DNA of 64,000 nt from Pegea sp. RAD2-039 (GCA_034620365.1 JAQGEQ010000020.1:496001-560000), one strand, 5' to 3'; positions 12,036-24,451 are shown, counted from the stretch's first letter. The notes: a model not told the origin generated them from the letters alone. Made by a program: numbers and translations.

Positions 12036-13870
12036 TCATAATCAGTATTCCTAGCTTCATCCCGCACTTCTGATATCCTAAGGAACGTTGAGCATCTTCT
12101 ACACCAATTTGCCTTAACTTATTTTTGTTTGTTTTGCTGTAAAAGGAGAAAGTTCATAAGTAATTGAATTTAACAAATACTTAAAAACTTTTTTAGCTGA
12201 AGGCGAATAATTGAAGCGTTTTGATTGGTTGTCGATGATGGGCGTTTTGTATATCATTAAAGTTATTTTTGAAAAAATCTTTTATTATGTAAACTAGAAA
12301 GAATTTAGAATTGCATTTTGGTATCCTGTAGACATTTTCATAATTTGATAAACAAGTTTTTAAATTTTATTAAATGTTTTGCCTAACATAAAACAAGCTT
12401 TTAGCCAAATATAATTTTCTCGTTTGAATTGATAAAATTTGTTCATAATTTTTAATTAAAATTATTCAGATATTTGCTGAGATAATGTTCCATACCTTAA
12501 ATATAAAAGATGTAATTTTTACGCAGTTAGACTATATAACAAATTTTCACAATTATCATTAAAAATGATAGATTATCAGATAACTGGCACTAACTTCAAC
12601 AAATAAAAAATCTCATTCTAATAAATGTTGCAGGGTGTAGTCAAAGTTACTGTAAAAAAAATACAAACTTTTGTCTGATAATAATTGGATAACATTAACT
12701 TGCAACTAGAAGCAGACATATAAGAGTAAAAAGGAATTTACCACAATATTGAAATGACTGCATTACGTAAAACATTCTAAAGTAAATTAAAATATTACCT
12801 ATCACTTGTGAGGCACATCTAAAACCATTCGAGCTTTATACAAAGTTTGATATTACATGTTACATAAATAGTAGCTTATGATAATTATAAATGTCAAAAA
12901 ATGATTGACTTATTGATTAGAATTTAAAACTACTTTTTATCAGTATTATAAAACATTTTATAACCTAAACTTAGAAATGGCAATTTTAGGAAATTTTAAC
13001 TGATACATTAGTTGATATGTCAGACAGTTTTTATTTTAAACGCATTTTTTAAACTCACACAAATAAAAGTCTTAACAGTATTATGAAGTTTTCAAATTAT
13101 TGCATATCTGTAATAAATATTTACTGAACGAGTTTATTTCATAGAATTTGAAATGACTGAAACTTCTGATAGATCGTTTGATAAGGAGGCTTACCTCTTG
13201 AAGTTCATCTGACAATTGAAGAAAATATTATCTGAAACTTAATATCAAAAATTGATGATATTTTGCACGAATTTGGTTGAAAGTATTAGAAAGGTTATAC
13301 AATTGCCTACTGCTATAATTTGTTTGGAAATGTTTTATTTTATCTTGTGACTTATTTATTTCGATTCTTACATATTCATATCAAGTAGTAAAATCATAAG
13401 ACTTGGCATCTTTCTATATTTACTCATTAAAAATAAAGTCTTTAATTGTCATATGAAAAAAGGTTTTGTTTGCTTTTACTAATTCTGAATATACAAGATA
13501 TAAGAATTGTGAAAAAACTGCTAACTGAAGTTATCGATTTCTCTCTTGAATTTAATCACATTCATCAATATTTAACAGATTTGGTAAACCAAATAGATAT
13601 TGATGAATAGATAGATACTGATTACATAATGTTGTACAATCTTCTTTTTAAAATAGTTTTAACTTTTTATCATTAACTAAAAAAAGAGATGGATAATTTT
13701 GTGTTGCTACATTTGATAATATTTTAATTCGAAATTATTTCAACAAAACAAATCAAAATATTTTAATAAAACAACCATTTGGTTTTTAAGCTTCTATCTC
13801 TTTGATAGATCAGTTATTGGATTTAAGTGAAAACTAATGAGGCAGAATGTTGCTAACTGAGTTTTCTTTC

Positions 13871-14116
13871 TTAATATTTTCCTTGAGATTTGTTGCTGAA
13901 TACTAGTTGCATGATTTTTTCGAAAAAATTAGTCTTAAATATTAACTTCTCATCTTCGTTGCAATCTAAGACTATCTGTAAGAACAAATGTCTGGTATTT
14001 TTATAACCGCAACAAAGTTTATAATATTTGGTAAATTTTAGAAACTTCTCGGTAAATATTTTGTGTCTAAAAAGCAATCTTGGCTTTTTATGTTGCTCAA
14101 AAAAGTTCAGTATCAT
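13871..14116 (-). pseudogene. Coding-looking relic in the HAL spacer
   Basis: An open run of 81 codons (containing FTKYYKLCCGYKNTRHLF and VLDCNEDEKLIFKTNFFEK). More coding-like fragments in other frames lie just upstream on the same strand (about 14,117-14,270). No family recognised; it may be part of the same dead element as the neighbouring relics. Confidence 0.25.
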
Positions 14117-15333
14117 GAACCATCCAGTTGAAAGTTAAAAGTGACCTTTCGCCCAATTCAAGCTGCAAAACAATTCGTCAACACGTAAAGAATTCTTCTA
14201 GCTTCATCAAATCATTTGAACTGAGCGATCCTATGTTAAGTAAGCAGCAGAGTATTTGTAAAGTTTTAATTACTTCTTCTGTGAGTTGGTATCAGTTAAA
14301 TTTGTAAGTTAAATAATCGATTGTATTTGATTGCTTCACTTTGGTTTTGTAAGAGTTAATAAGACTCAGAATCAACGATTGTTTAAAAGATTGTTTTATA
14401 GATGTGGAGAATGCAAAGAATAATTTTGATTCAAGCTGTTTTCTAGATGGTAATTTGATTTTTTTTTCTTTAAGAAACAAAAGAATACTGTAGAAATCAT
14501 TATAGTTATCTTGAGAATGTTACATTTTTTTTCAATCAAATCTGTGATTTGTTTCCAAGCTTTTGGTACAACTGTCTGAAAATTTAATTTTCTTTTTTTT
14601 CTAAAAACCTACTTATAATTCCGTTGAAAGCTCATATTTTAACATACTTATTTCTTGAGCAGTTCCAAAACTAAACTACAAATTGTGTTGCAAAAGTTTC
14701 GAAAACACGGAGTATCTAAAATATTTGAACTCAATGAAAAAATGAAAGTTTTAGTCAAATAATTTGATAATTTTCTATGAAAAATTTTATAAATTCAAAA
14801 TCGTTTTTTATATTTTATATTCAAAGGAAAGGAAGTAAATTGCTTTTTTCTTTTCCATTTATGAAATCAAAGTAATCAGAAACTTGCAAATTTTCAATAG
14901 TTTTTGGAAAATTATTCTTTGAATGCTAACTGACAATTTTAGTTAAACTTAAAGCAACTGAGCAAATTGCTAATGAGTAACAAGAAGTGTGTGATAAAGA
15001 CTTGATTTTATCTAGATAGATAGAAAAACAATTTTGTTAAATATAAAACCTTCAACGGTATAACTGCATTTTGAGCTTTACTTGGTAAAAATATTCATAT
15101 TTTTTGTTGAATAGAATAAAAATAAGTCATAAACATTCAGCATCATATTTTTCAGATGCTGTTGATAAGGTTGATGGCATTTTTAGATTCATTACCTAGA
15201 TGTTGTATGGATTCATTACAAAAAAGAAATTACAGACAACCTTATCTAAGAACAAAAGTAATTTGTGCTGATGATCTAATGTTGCTTCAACCCCAAACAA
15301 TTTATCTTTAGACTATTTTGGAAAAAGTGAAAG

Positions 15334-15900
15334 TTACTTAATAATTGATTTTAATTTGTAATTTATATGAAGTTTTTCATTCACGCCAGGACAACTTTTA
15401 TTGATATTATGGAACGCTCTTGAAGTTAGGTTGTAAAATGCACAAAAAACCAGAGTTTTTGATTTCCAAAAGCTTTCATAATCTTTATACGTATTAGCAA
15501 TAAAAAGAAAATATTTTAAAAATTCGAGACAAGCAAAATATTTCTCTGAAGACTTGATTTTTTTCATTAGATATCCAAAACCAAGATAAAGAAACAAATT
15601 AGCAATTACTTTTCATACTCTTGATCTTTAACTTTAAAATCTTTTAGTTTTAATACATGTAGTTTGTTACCAATTAAAAATAGCCAATAAACTTGTTTAC
15701 TAAATGATAAATTTTGTTCTTTTAATACTTTTTCAACATCTTTAATCTGACCATCAGCTAGTTTTTTCAAACATTTCATCAGGCAAATGTTTTCTGGCAT
15801 TTACTATCAGATCGAGTTTAGCTACATAGAACCAGCCTTCATCTACAACAATCTTTTCATAAAGAATAAACATGAAGCCCTATTGTCTCCATTGTTATAT
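15334..15900 (-). pseudogene. Frameshifted coding relic in the HAL spacer
   Basis: Three overlapping open stretches in different frames on the minus strand. About 15,880-15,770 reads EKIVVDEGWFYVAKLDLIVN and on to LPDEMFEKTS. 15,800-15,606 is open for 64 codons (KKLADGQIKDVEKVLKEQNL). 15,597-15,334 is open for 87 codons. The composition is protein-like and the frame changes suggest decay by indels. The family is not recognised; an old DNA transposon or a dead host gene are both possible. Confidence 0.35.
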
Positions 15901-17599
15901 AAGCTCCACTAAGTTTAAAATCGTTAAAGCATTAATCAAAGTTAAGATTATTGATTAAATGAAATATCTAAAATTAAAAAAATACGACAAAATTAATATT
16001 TAAAAAGTACTTAAGTTCTATCATACTACATTGTTAGAAAGTTTTTATAAGTTATTTTAGAGCTTCTAAACGTTTAGATATTGATATTTGTATAGTCACT
16101 GACGTATTAAATGTAAGCAATTACATCTTAAGGAATTTAAAATAAAAGAACATCATTCATAATTGAATTGATTAAATAAATTGAAGTTTACTTTTTATCT
16201 TTAAAAGCAGACAAGATAAAAACTTAAAGTTTGAAAAGTGTTGTAGTTAAATCAAACAGTTAAAATGACAATTTGTTTAATAAAAAATATAGACATACAC
16301 GCAAGATTTTTATTCTAAGTTAATATAATCATTTGAATTCCTATTTTAAAAACATTCTCTTTACTGTTTTAACTTTTTACGAATGTCACCAAATAAAAAT
16401 TACTTTAAATTCAAATACTTAAGCTTTTGAAATGTGTGCTAGGCGAAATAGTAAAAAGTATCAAAATTAAATATTTTCTAGTTTTATATTAAGTTTTAGT
16501 ATTCGCCAAGAAAGTGTTGAGGTAAAACATAAGTTTCAATCACAATATCCTGAAAAGTTTTATAAAAAATTTAAAAAAACATTAAAAATTTGGTTTTATT
16601 TGATTTTCTGATCTCATAATTGTTTCATTTTTATTTTGGTTAAAATATATCTTCCTATTTAGCGTTATGATAAGAAATTGACGCACAACATTAACAAAAT
16701 TAGTTTGAAGTTAATTTAGAACATACAATTTGATTAAAATTATATTGCGGTTGATTCTTATATCACCTTTGCTCTGTAAATCACATCCAAACACCTTAGT
16801 TCAAAAACAGTAAGCTAAGATATTCTTGGCGAAGGAAATATCTTGAACTTAGTTAATCAAAGTTTTTTGAATTAAAGTTTCTTACATTAGTTGTCTCAAA
16901 ATCTCAAACATATAATATTAAATCTTGTTTATTAATTGAATTATTACGTTTTCTAAAACAAACTATTAACAACAAACTATTGACACCTTTACATAAAAAT
17001 TATTTGAACTTCAAAACTATCTCAGATTTACAAATATCATTTCTAAAGTGGTTTTAAACCTTTAGATGTATCATGTACTTTCTTGGTAAAGCTCTATAAG
17101 AGTGTATCGCTTCCAATAGAGTTAATTTTTAATAAAAAATTTATATTTATATTTGCTCCACAACTGAAGGTTTTCTTAACAAACTGCTCAAATTAAATCC
17201 TTAATAAAAATTTTATAAAGTTGAAAATCAGTTCTTAAATTGAACTTTGAGATGACTTACAATACTTTTCATACAAACCTCTACTAATTTAATATGGCAT
17301 CATCACCCCTGTCTAGAAATTATAAGTTTCAAAAGTAAATTGTAATCAAGTCAAAGTCTAATGACAATTTTTACTAGCAAAGAAGTAAATCTCAACACTT
17401 ATTAGCAGAAATGATTCACTGAAGCTCTTCAAAATTTTTAGATTCTTTCTTAAATCACTCGCTTTTATCAACTTTTTGATTTCTACCTAATACTTAATGA
17501 GAGTGACTCGTTAAGGAGATTTATTCTATTATAAAAGGCAACTAATAACAACAGTAAGGAACAAAGAACATCTAAACTATTTACACAAAAAATAAGCTC

Positions 17600-18240
17600 A
17601 ATAAACAACTAAGCGCACGAAGATTTTTGTTCAAATGACATTTACATGTGCGGTGAAATAATCTTCTATTATACACTTTAATCATGCCACAACCTCCACA
17701 CCCAAATAGTAACCGACAGACCTCACATGCTTGCACTTGTCCCATGATTACAATCAACGGAAGTTAGTCCATCGCATTTTGGAAGTACATCTTTAAATGA
17801 TCTACTGATGATCCATATACTCTTTAGATTCGTTTTAAGTCATTTTTTTGTTTCCATCAGACTTTTAAAACCTTTTAGAATATATTTATAATTCATCTGA
17901 TGAGTTGCCTTTAATAATGATATCAGATTAATATAGACTTCTACGGAACTTTTACTGTTATTCTTAGGAAACACAAAATCTCTTTTCTTGAAGCACAAGG
18001 TTGAATTTCTTCTTCATCGTAATTAGAACGCTTATATCCACTTTTAATTTCTGATTAGAGTCAACAAAAGCTCTTCTATATTCTGCAGATTGCAAAGCAG
18101 TATCTTTTCCACTTTCTTCACACGTTTAATTAAAGTTGTAACTTTCTCCTTATCACAATCAGAACATTTAGATCTTCTTTTTGATCCCTGATTAGAGCCA
18201 GTAGAAATTATTCTTTGTTCTTTAGATTAAAGGTAAAGTT
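17600..18240 (-). pseudogene. Decayed Cys/His-rich (zinc-finger-like) coding relic
   Basis: Near 17,630-17,750 the minus strand reads CEVCRLLFGCGGCGMIKVYN and then RRLFHRTCKCHLNKNLRA. Its Cys/His spacing (CxxC, five residues, CxxC, then H, CxCH) looks like a metal-binding module. Upstream on the same strand are further coding-like pieces in shifting frames, including KCSDCDKEKVTTLIKRVKK and SGYKRSNYDEEEIQPC. Those last two come from a stretch of roughly 130 bases present twice in diverged form. Stops and frameshifts make it a pseudogene. The family is not recognised. Confidence 0.4.
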
Positions 18241-18575
18241 TTTTTCCAGTGAAATCATTTGCTGGTTGCTGATCGACTATTCAGGACTTAAAGTATATAG
18301 ACTTAATAAATAATACATATTTATAATATATAAATATTATAAACTTTAAGTTTAAATAATACATTAACTTTTGTTTTTGATATAAAAGTTAAACTACTAT
18401 TAACTACGTAGAGCAAAAGGATACTTTTTAATTGATTCTGAAATTTAATTGAAATTAGTATAACGCCAAACAACATGCAACAAATTGCCAAAGAAAAAAA
18501 GTAAACAAAAGAATAAAATAAATCCTTTGGAGAGCTTTATTCTCTTGTAAAGGACACCTTTTAACGACAGTCAAC

Positions 18576-18782
18576 TCAACTGTCAATAAACAACGCTTTT
18601 AAAAAAGTAAGCAGACGAATACCTGAGTTGAAATGATATCTAGGTTTGTAGAAACATAATTTTCGGTTAAATAGATCTAATGTACCATAAAATACATTAA
18701 CTTGAAATCGTTGGAAATAAAGCATATAAGCTTTGGTTTCAAAACCTGTATTTTTGAAACAATTGCGGTTTTCTTGAAACAA
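18576..18782 (-). pseudogene. Second, diverged copy of the Cys/His-rich relic end
   Basis: An open run of 68 codons whose tail LFNRKLCFYKPRYHFNSGIR aligns with VYNRRLFHRTCKCHLNKNLR of the relic near 17,640; the following non-coding sequence is also similar (around 18,530-18,620 against 17,520-17,620). It appears to be a tandem duplicate that has lost the Cys and His residues. Confidence 0.3.
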
Positions 18783-19059
18783 AATGTAAAGACAGAAAAA
18801 TGTATTTCAAATTCTACCAATCTTTCACCTCATAACAACACCATTTCAATTTAAAGATGTATCTGTTTCTAGCTTTGCCTCATTTAAGGTAATACAACAT
18901 TTCTAAACTTATTTCGTACATAATACTTTATTTTGTTTTCGTATACACTTGTAAGTTCACATTTCATTATACTAACTACATAAATGTTTTAAAAATCCAT
19001 CAATATTAGACTAAACTTTATAAGAAGTTTTACCTTCAAAATTATTATAACTATTATGA

Positions 19060-22028
19060 CTAATTGGTGACCTTAACAGGCTCATTGATGAAGCTTTTAA
19101 CTGCTTCCCAAATCTTATTTTGATGCAATAATTTTGCCACGATTTCGATATCTATGTAATGGGGACGGTCCGTATCATAATATCTGCAAATATTAGATCA
19201 ATTAATGATAAGAATTTTCAAAATATAAAGTTGAGGATTTATCATCTAGACTTCAAAATATGATGAGGAAATTTACGGTGATGTTGTTCAAGTTGACTAG
19301 AAAATAAACTAAATACTTTTGCTTCACTTACGGCACCAAATCTCTCACAGTTTTGTAAACTGCTTCTAACGCCTTAGTACTTCTTAGAGGGCGATGAAGA
19401 TCAATTGCTTGACAAGCGCACAATAACTCAATTGCGATTATGTACTCCATGTTATCTACAATTTTCAGAGCCTAGAAAAGCATTTCAATAATTAAACAGA
19501 ATTAAATAAACAAAATTAGAAGTTGTTGAAATTCATTTCAGATACAAAATAAACAGTTACCTTTCTAGCAGCATAACCACCCATAGACACGTGGTCCTCT
19601 TGACCAGCACTTGTTGAAATAGAATCAGTTGAAGCAGGTGAACAAAGGCACTTATTTTCAGCAACCAATGCGGCCGCAGTGCAGTGGGCAACCATATATC
19701 CACAATTTAAACCTCCCACTTTGACCAAAAAAGCAGGAAAATGACTTAAGGCTGAAAAAAGTTTAAACAAATTTGATTTAATTCAGATGATTTGTTGTTT
19801 TAAACCTGGATTGTTAAGACGTTCAATTCGTCGCTCACTCATTGAACCAATTTCATGAAGACCAATTGCCAAATAATCCAACACTTTAGCTGGATACTCA
19901 CCATGAAAATTCCCGCCAGAAATGATTTCTTGACGATCACATAAAACCATCTAAAAAGTAAAGATGAAAAAACAGCAAAAACTGAATGTTGGAGCGAACC
20001 GGGTTGTCGGTAGCACTATTCAACTCCACATTCAGGACACGTTTCGCAAATTTGATTGTATCATGAGCAATTCCATGAACTTGTGGACAGCATCGAAGTG
20101 TATAAGCGTCCTGAACTCTCGAACTGTCCTTGTGACTCTCTACAAACAACCAATGAGATACATCGAAAGTGGACGATGATGTAGTTACCAGTGATTTCTG
20201 ATTGGTCGCCTTTGTACTGAAGCAGTATTCGAAGTCTTTCGGCAACTTCTTGCTGACCCGGATGAGGACGAGCCTTATGGATGTCCTCGTCAAACGCACG
20301 ACTTATCCCGCTTAGCGCTTCAACTGTCAGAGCAGCAACCACGTCAGCTTGAAGGGCGAGATGTTCTGCTCTCTCAACAGCCTCGCTTCCAAGAGCACAT
20401 ATGAATTGTGTTCCATTGATCATTGCAAGTCCTAGGTAACGTCATTGCATACGTCATCAACCACCGCGATAAAAACGTCTAACCTTCTTTTGGACCTAAC
20501 TTCAAGGGCTGGATATCATGAGCTTCAAGAACAAGACCAGCATCGGACCAGCCACTGGATGGGGACCACATCTTTCCGTTGCCCATTAATCCATGAGCTA
20601 AATGGGCTAATGGTGCAAGGTCACCACTGGCACCAACTGTCCCCTTTTCAGGTATCCATGGCAAGCAGGACGCTGTGACCAGACATGATTATTTTGACGT
20701 CATAGTCTTGTTAAAACATACCATTGAAAGCTTGAATGAGAATATTAAGGTTTGAGGTTGAGATTCCGCTGAACCCTTTGCAGAGGACATTTATACGAAG
20801 AGCAAACATCATTCGAGTCCTCTCAATGCTTAAGGGGTCTCCAACTCCGGCACAGTCCGACTCGATTAGGTTTATTTGGAGGATTTCAAGCTCATCATGG
20901 GCGATAACGACGTTTGCAAACTTCCCGAACCCAGTTGTGACTCCGTATACGACTAAAAAACTTTTCGATCAAAAGAAAACTCAAATGAAGGGTTTAGGAA
21001 TAAAAACCGCGGTTTTCGCTGACCATGTCGTCCACAACCTTTCGAGACTGTTTCACTTTGTCGAAAGCTTCAGATGAAACCTTACCAAGAAAATGATGAT
21101 GATAAAGTGAAGACTTGAAGATTTCTTACTTTGATTTTGTAATCTCCAGTTGATAGTTTCCACAGCTTTTCAGTTGTCATACTACTACCATCTAATATCA
21201 TCGTTTTCTGAGAAAAGGTTAACAAAATGAGGTCACTTTTGTGTGATGATGATTCAAGCTTGTTGAAGAACAGTGTTTTCAAAATATATAAAATGCCTTA
21301 ACTTTAATTTTGTGACTACTTCAGTTGAAGACTAATTTATTAAAGATAACTTTACTAATTAAGATAAGTTTTATAAAGTTGTTTCTAAAGCTTGTACAAA
21401 AAAGATCATTTCAATACTGATTTTAAATAGTTTTGTTTTTGTTCTTATTTCTTATTAAGAATTTAAAGTAGTAAATGGTTTGTTCATTTAAAATTATGAA
21501 ATAAATTACATATTTATACAAACAGCATATTAATCACTGTTGCTTGAATCTATTGAATTTTTATTTTTTAAATTTCAAAACTTATAATGTACAAATTCAT
21601 AAATGAAGTTAGAAAATATTTAATCTATTAAACCTTTTCGATGGCCTCCAGCGCGTTAGATAGGTTCTTCGTTTTTGAGTCATCATTGACAACAACTGCT
21701 CAGAATAAGTAGAAATACATAAAAGATAATTTAGAAAAAAAATTGACAACAAACCTAGTTTGACAAATTGTTTATCTTTCAATACATTGATAATTTTATC
21801 ACTTGATTGATATAAACTTCCATCATTTGCCATCAACAGAAACTTTTCAAATAAAATTTTCATGATTTCATCATACTACCTTGTAATTTGACAACTAACT
21901 TGATTGGTAGATGATGAATTATCTCCTGAGAGTAAGTTGTCAGCTTTTTGAATAATTTCTTCAACTGAATTTAAAGAATCACAATCAACTTTTACCCAGC
22001 TTTCATTTCTTCCAACATAAATATGCAT
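19060..22028 (-). CDS. HAL: Histidine ammonia-lyase paralogue, right copy, active-site His replaced by Asp
   Basis: Minus-strand exons: 21900-22028, 21755-21842, 21634-21695, 21130-21207, 21008-21080, 20722-20952, 20484-20672, 20189-20431, 20000-20139, 19806-19950, 19561-19751, 19332-19471, 19060-19183. Exon lengths equal those of the left copy; frame intact; 610 residues. The MIO Ala-Ser-Gly, [25 protein letters not shown] and QEDHVSMG motifs are kept. The family motif SHxxGVG reads [10 protein letters not shown]: the His codon is GAC (Asp) at 20,855-20,857 and the next Ser is Cys. In bacterial HutH this His is essential for full activity, so the product is probably a poor or altered histidine lyase. 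It could be a pseudo-enzyme that joins mixed tetramers with the left product, or have another substrate. Other changes from the left copy include SHLAYGLL to AHLAHGLM and IPHC to VAHC (the family form). Confidence 0.95.
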
Positions 22029-22134
22029 TTTACTGATATATCATAAAATTTGCTTTAAAAAAGATCAATTAGAATTAAACAAAAACCTTATAACAAATGA
22101 GGTTAAAACTATAAACTGAATTTATTGTTTCAAT

Positions 22135-22144
22135 CTATTTTATA
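22135..22144 (-). promoter_or_regulatory. Candidate TATA box of the right HAL gene
   Basis: Same TATAAAATAG and spacing as in the left arm (about 105 bases before the start codon). Weak evidence on its own. Confidence 0.3.
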
Positions 22145-23403
22145 ACTTTTCTGAACTTCACCTCTAGCTATTTGAAACTTTTTCTTATCAGCTCAACTTG
22201 TCTATCTGTAATTTGATTGGCTTATTGCATTAGACATTTAGGTGTAGACGATAATCCAAAGTTTACTGCTAGTCATAATGCTATGCAATAAACCCTGTCT
22301 AAGTCAACTTCACATACTGAAAATCATATTTTGTGATTTTAATCATTAATCTAACCTGCTTCAAAACTTGTCTACGTCAAAACAAATATGTTATTTATTT
22401 AAAAATTCTCGTTGTTAATTCAATAAAAGTAAGACTTACAATGAATATATTACTTGTAAAATATATTGCTTATGGTTTAAGTCGTCTACATACTTTGGCA
22501 TGATTAATGATTAACTTTAAACGCTTTGTAACACATTGCAATTACAAATAAAAAAAAACTTTTTTAGCGATCATGTTACTTGATTAAACTATTTAGTAAT
22601 TGATAAAACCTATTCTTCATATATTTCTGTTTTTTCAATTATTTCATAGAATTTGTTAACTTCTCTTTTTTTCAAGTTTGTTTACTTAGTTTATTGCAAG
22701 TTATACTTTTCAATGTAATGACTTTTAACCAAAAACATTCGTCAATGCATGACGTTTGAGATTACTATATGACTTCATTAGTGATTTCTTTATTGTGTTT
22801 CCTCTTTTAGCAACTCATTCTATTTACATCTTTTTAAACAATTTACACTTGTAGTAAATATTATTTAAACATAAATTCAAACTAAAAGTAATTTTGTAAA
22901 CTTGAAAAAACGTTATTGTTTAATTGACAATAATTAAAGTTTATGTGTAACCTACTAATAGTTAAAGTGTTGAATAAATAAAGTAAACTAGAAATATGTT
23001 GATTGTTATTGCAGCAGAGGTAAAGATTACAAGCAAGTGATTGGCTGTTTGTGTAGGTGTAACAACTTTCCTGTTTGAATAAGGTTATGGACTAAAACAT
23101 GGTTTTTTGGAGTTTTACGTTTATTTCAGTATTTTTCGGAAGTTTTATTGATGAAAGATTATATATCCTAAATGTGAAACGATTTGATAAATTCGATTTA
23201 AATTTTTTTTTTAAAGATTAAACAAATAATTTAAGACCAGATGTCATTTTCTTGCGAAACGTAATATTATTTGTATCACAATTTCTCAAAAACCACAAAT
23301 TCTTCAATAATAGAAAATGTTTATATGCGATCAGAACTTAAACTGATTATCACATTTGTAAGTATCCTCTTATATCTTTAATCAATTTATCCTCATATAG
23401 ACT

Positions 23404-23469
23404 ATGGATTCAGTAACTAGTTTTTGGAAACCTTTGCTGTATAAAAATCCAACAAATCTGAAGCAAAAG
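23404..23469 (+). pseudogene. Duplicate of the divergent first exon, cut off from downstream exons
   Basis: Open exon starting MDSVTSFWKPLLYKNP... with donor GTAGTT, the twin of 7504-7569. Two residues differ (Glu-Lys there, Lys-Asn here). The inverted duplication ends about 110 bases further on, and no partner exon like those at 5733-6189 follows, so this copy is probably a truncated leftover or feeds a different transcript. Confidence 0.4.
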
Positions 23470-23915
23470 GTAGTTGTCAGGTTTTTAATTTCTATTTTGC
23501 AAAAAATATAATGATTAAATTGTAACTATTGAAGTTGATAAAATAAAATGATTTCTGATTCCTTCGACTTAAATGATACCACTAGATATACGTCTATATG
23601 GGGGTAGGGTGCTCAAGACGCTTACGTTAGGACCGTTTTATACCGGATCCACAAGAGGTTTGGTATTGCTCAAAATTTGAAGACTCACAAAGCTAGAAAT
23701 CAATTTAAAATGGAAATCGTCTAATGTTTGTGAGATAGTTAAGTTCAGCAAGGCTAACCTCAATCTGTTATAGAAACAATAAAGAAATATATAAAGAAAT
23801 AAGCTGTTTGTCATCTCGTAGAACTAACGCTGGGTAGAAACTTTCTTAAAATTTATAAAAAGTTAATGTTACAGTTTACAAGATTTAACTTAACATTAAC
23901 TAACTTTACAAGATT

Positions 23916-23972
23916 ATATTAAGTTAGAAATATAGAAAGTAAAAGATATAACACATGACATTTCAGTAGTCC
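23916..23972 (-). mobile_element. Short LINE 3'-UTR fragment
   Basis: About 57 bases matching the 3' untranslated region of the CR1-like family (compare 5890-5945 and 63,735-63,790), in minus orientation. Both ends are cut. Confidence 0.55.
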
Positions 23973-24249
23973 ATGAATGACTTCACCTAATACTTTCTCC
24001 ACAAAGTCGCCTGTTATCACGGAAAAGCCAAGCAGAATTAAAGTAAATTACCTGTTACATATGAATGTCAGAAATATGAACATCCAAACTTTCACTCTTT
24101 CGACTCCAGATGTAAATTAGCATAAATGTGAAGAACTCTCCAAAGAACACTAATGATCTATAATTTTTAGTAAGATTGTACAAGTTGCTATAAAAACTTA
24201 ATTTCATGAGAAGATCACGTGTAAGTAAAGCATTCAGTACATAAATATC

Positions 24250-24451
24250 ACCTATTTCTTATCACCAAGCATGTACAGGTTTGCCACTAATAACCAAACT
24301 GGTTCAAGAGTACCATCCATCATTAAGCTGATATAATAGTGCACCTATTGCATAACTGGTAAAGGAATGCCAGCTATTAACAAGCTTGTATATTATTTCT
24401 AATAATCATCAGACTTAGTACTGCTTATCGCTAAGCTGGTACTAGAGTATG
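24250..24451. repeat. Diverged minisatellite, ~29-bp unit, about six copies
   Basis: Head-to-tail units of 28-31 bases, for example 24,284-24,312, 24,313-24,341, 24,342-24,369, 24,370-24,398 and 24,421-24,451. Each carries a CCA...TA..A.AAGCTGGTA-like pattern. Copies differ a lot, so the array is old. Outside any gene I can recognise; KLHDC8 starts about 1.5 kb downstream. Confidence 0.55.

Larger units (their letters stand above)
7388..12042 (+). repeat. Left arm of a large inverted duplication
   Basis: About 4.65 kb that recurs in reverse complement at 19,053-23,580. Homology starts near 7388 and stops seven bases past the HAL stop codon (TAG TCATAAT is shared, then the arms diverge at once). 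The arm carries the whole HAL gene, its 5' flank and the first exon of the divergent candidate gene. Exons and compared introns are nearly identical between arms. Parts of the 5' flank, for example about 8590-8720, are much more diverged and contain indels. Confidence 0.95.
12043..19052. other. Single-copy spacer between the two HAL genes
   Basis: About 7 kb, AT-rich, flanked by the 3' ends of both HAL genes, which therefore have unrelated 3' flanks. I see no intact gene. It holds at least four coding-looking relics, all on the minus strand (about 13,871-14,116, 15,334-15,900, 17,600-18,240 and 18,576-18,782), listed separately. The rest looks non-coding. Confidence 0.6.
19053..23580 (-). repeat. 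Right arm of the large inverted duplication
   Basis: Reverse-complement counterpart of 7388-12,042. It contains the second HAL gene, its 5' flank and a twin of the divergent first exon. The outer edge is near 23,580, past which the left arm continues with unrelated sequence. The inner edge is at 19,053, seven bases past the stop codon of the gene. Confidence 0.95.

Noticed and set aside
7388..23580. Inverted arms as a simple assembly hairpin artefact
   Set aside because: The arms differ by many substitutions and indels, the outer flanks are unrelated, and a 7 kb unique spacer lies between them. Joining of two haplotypes is not fully excluded and is listed as a refutation test.
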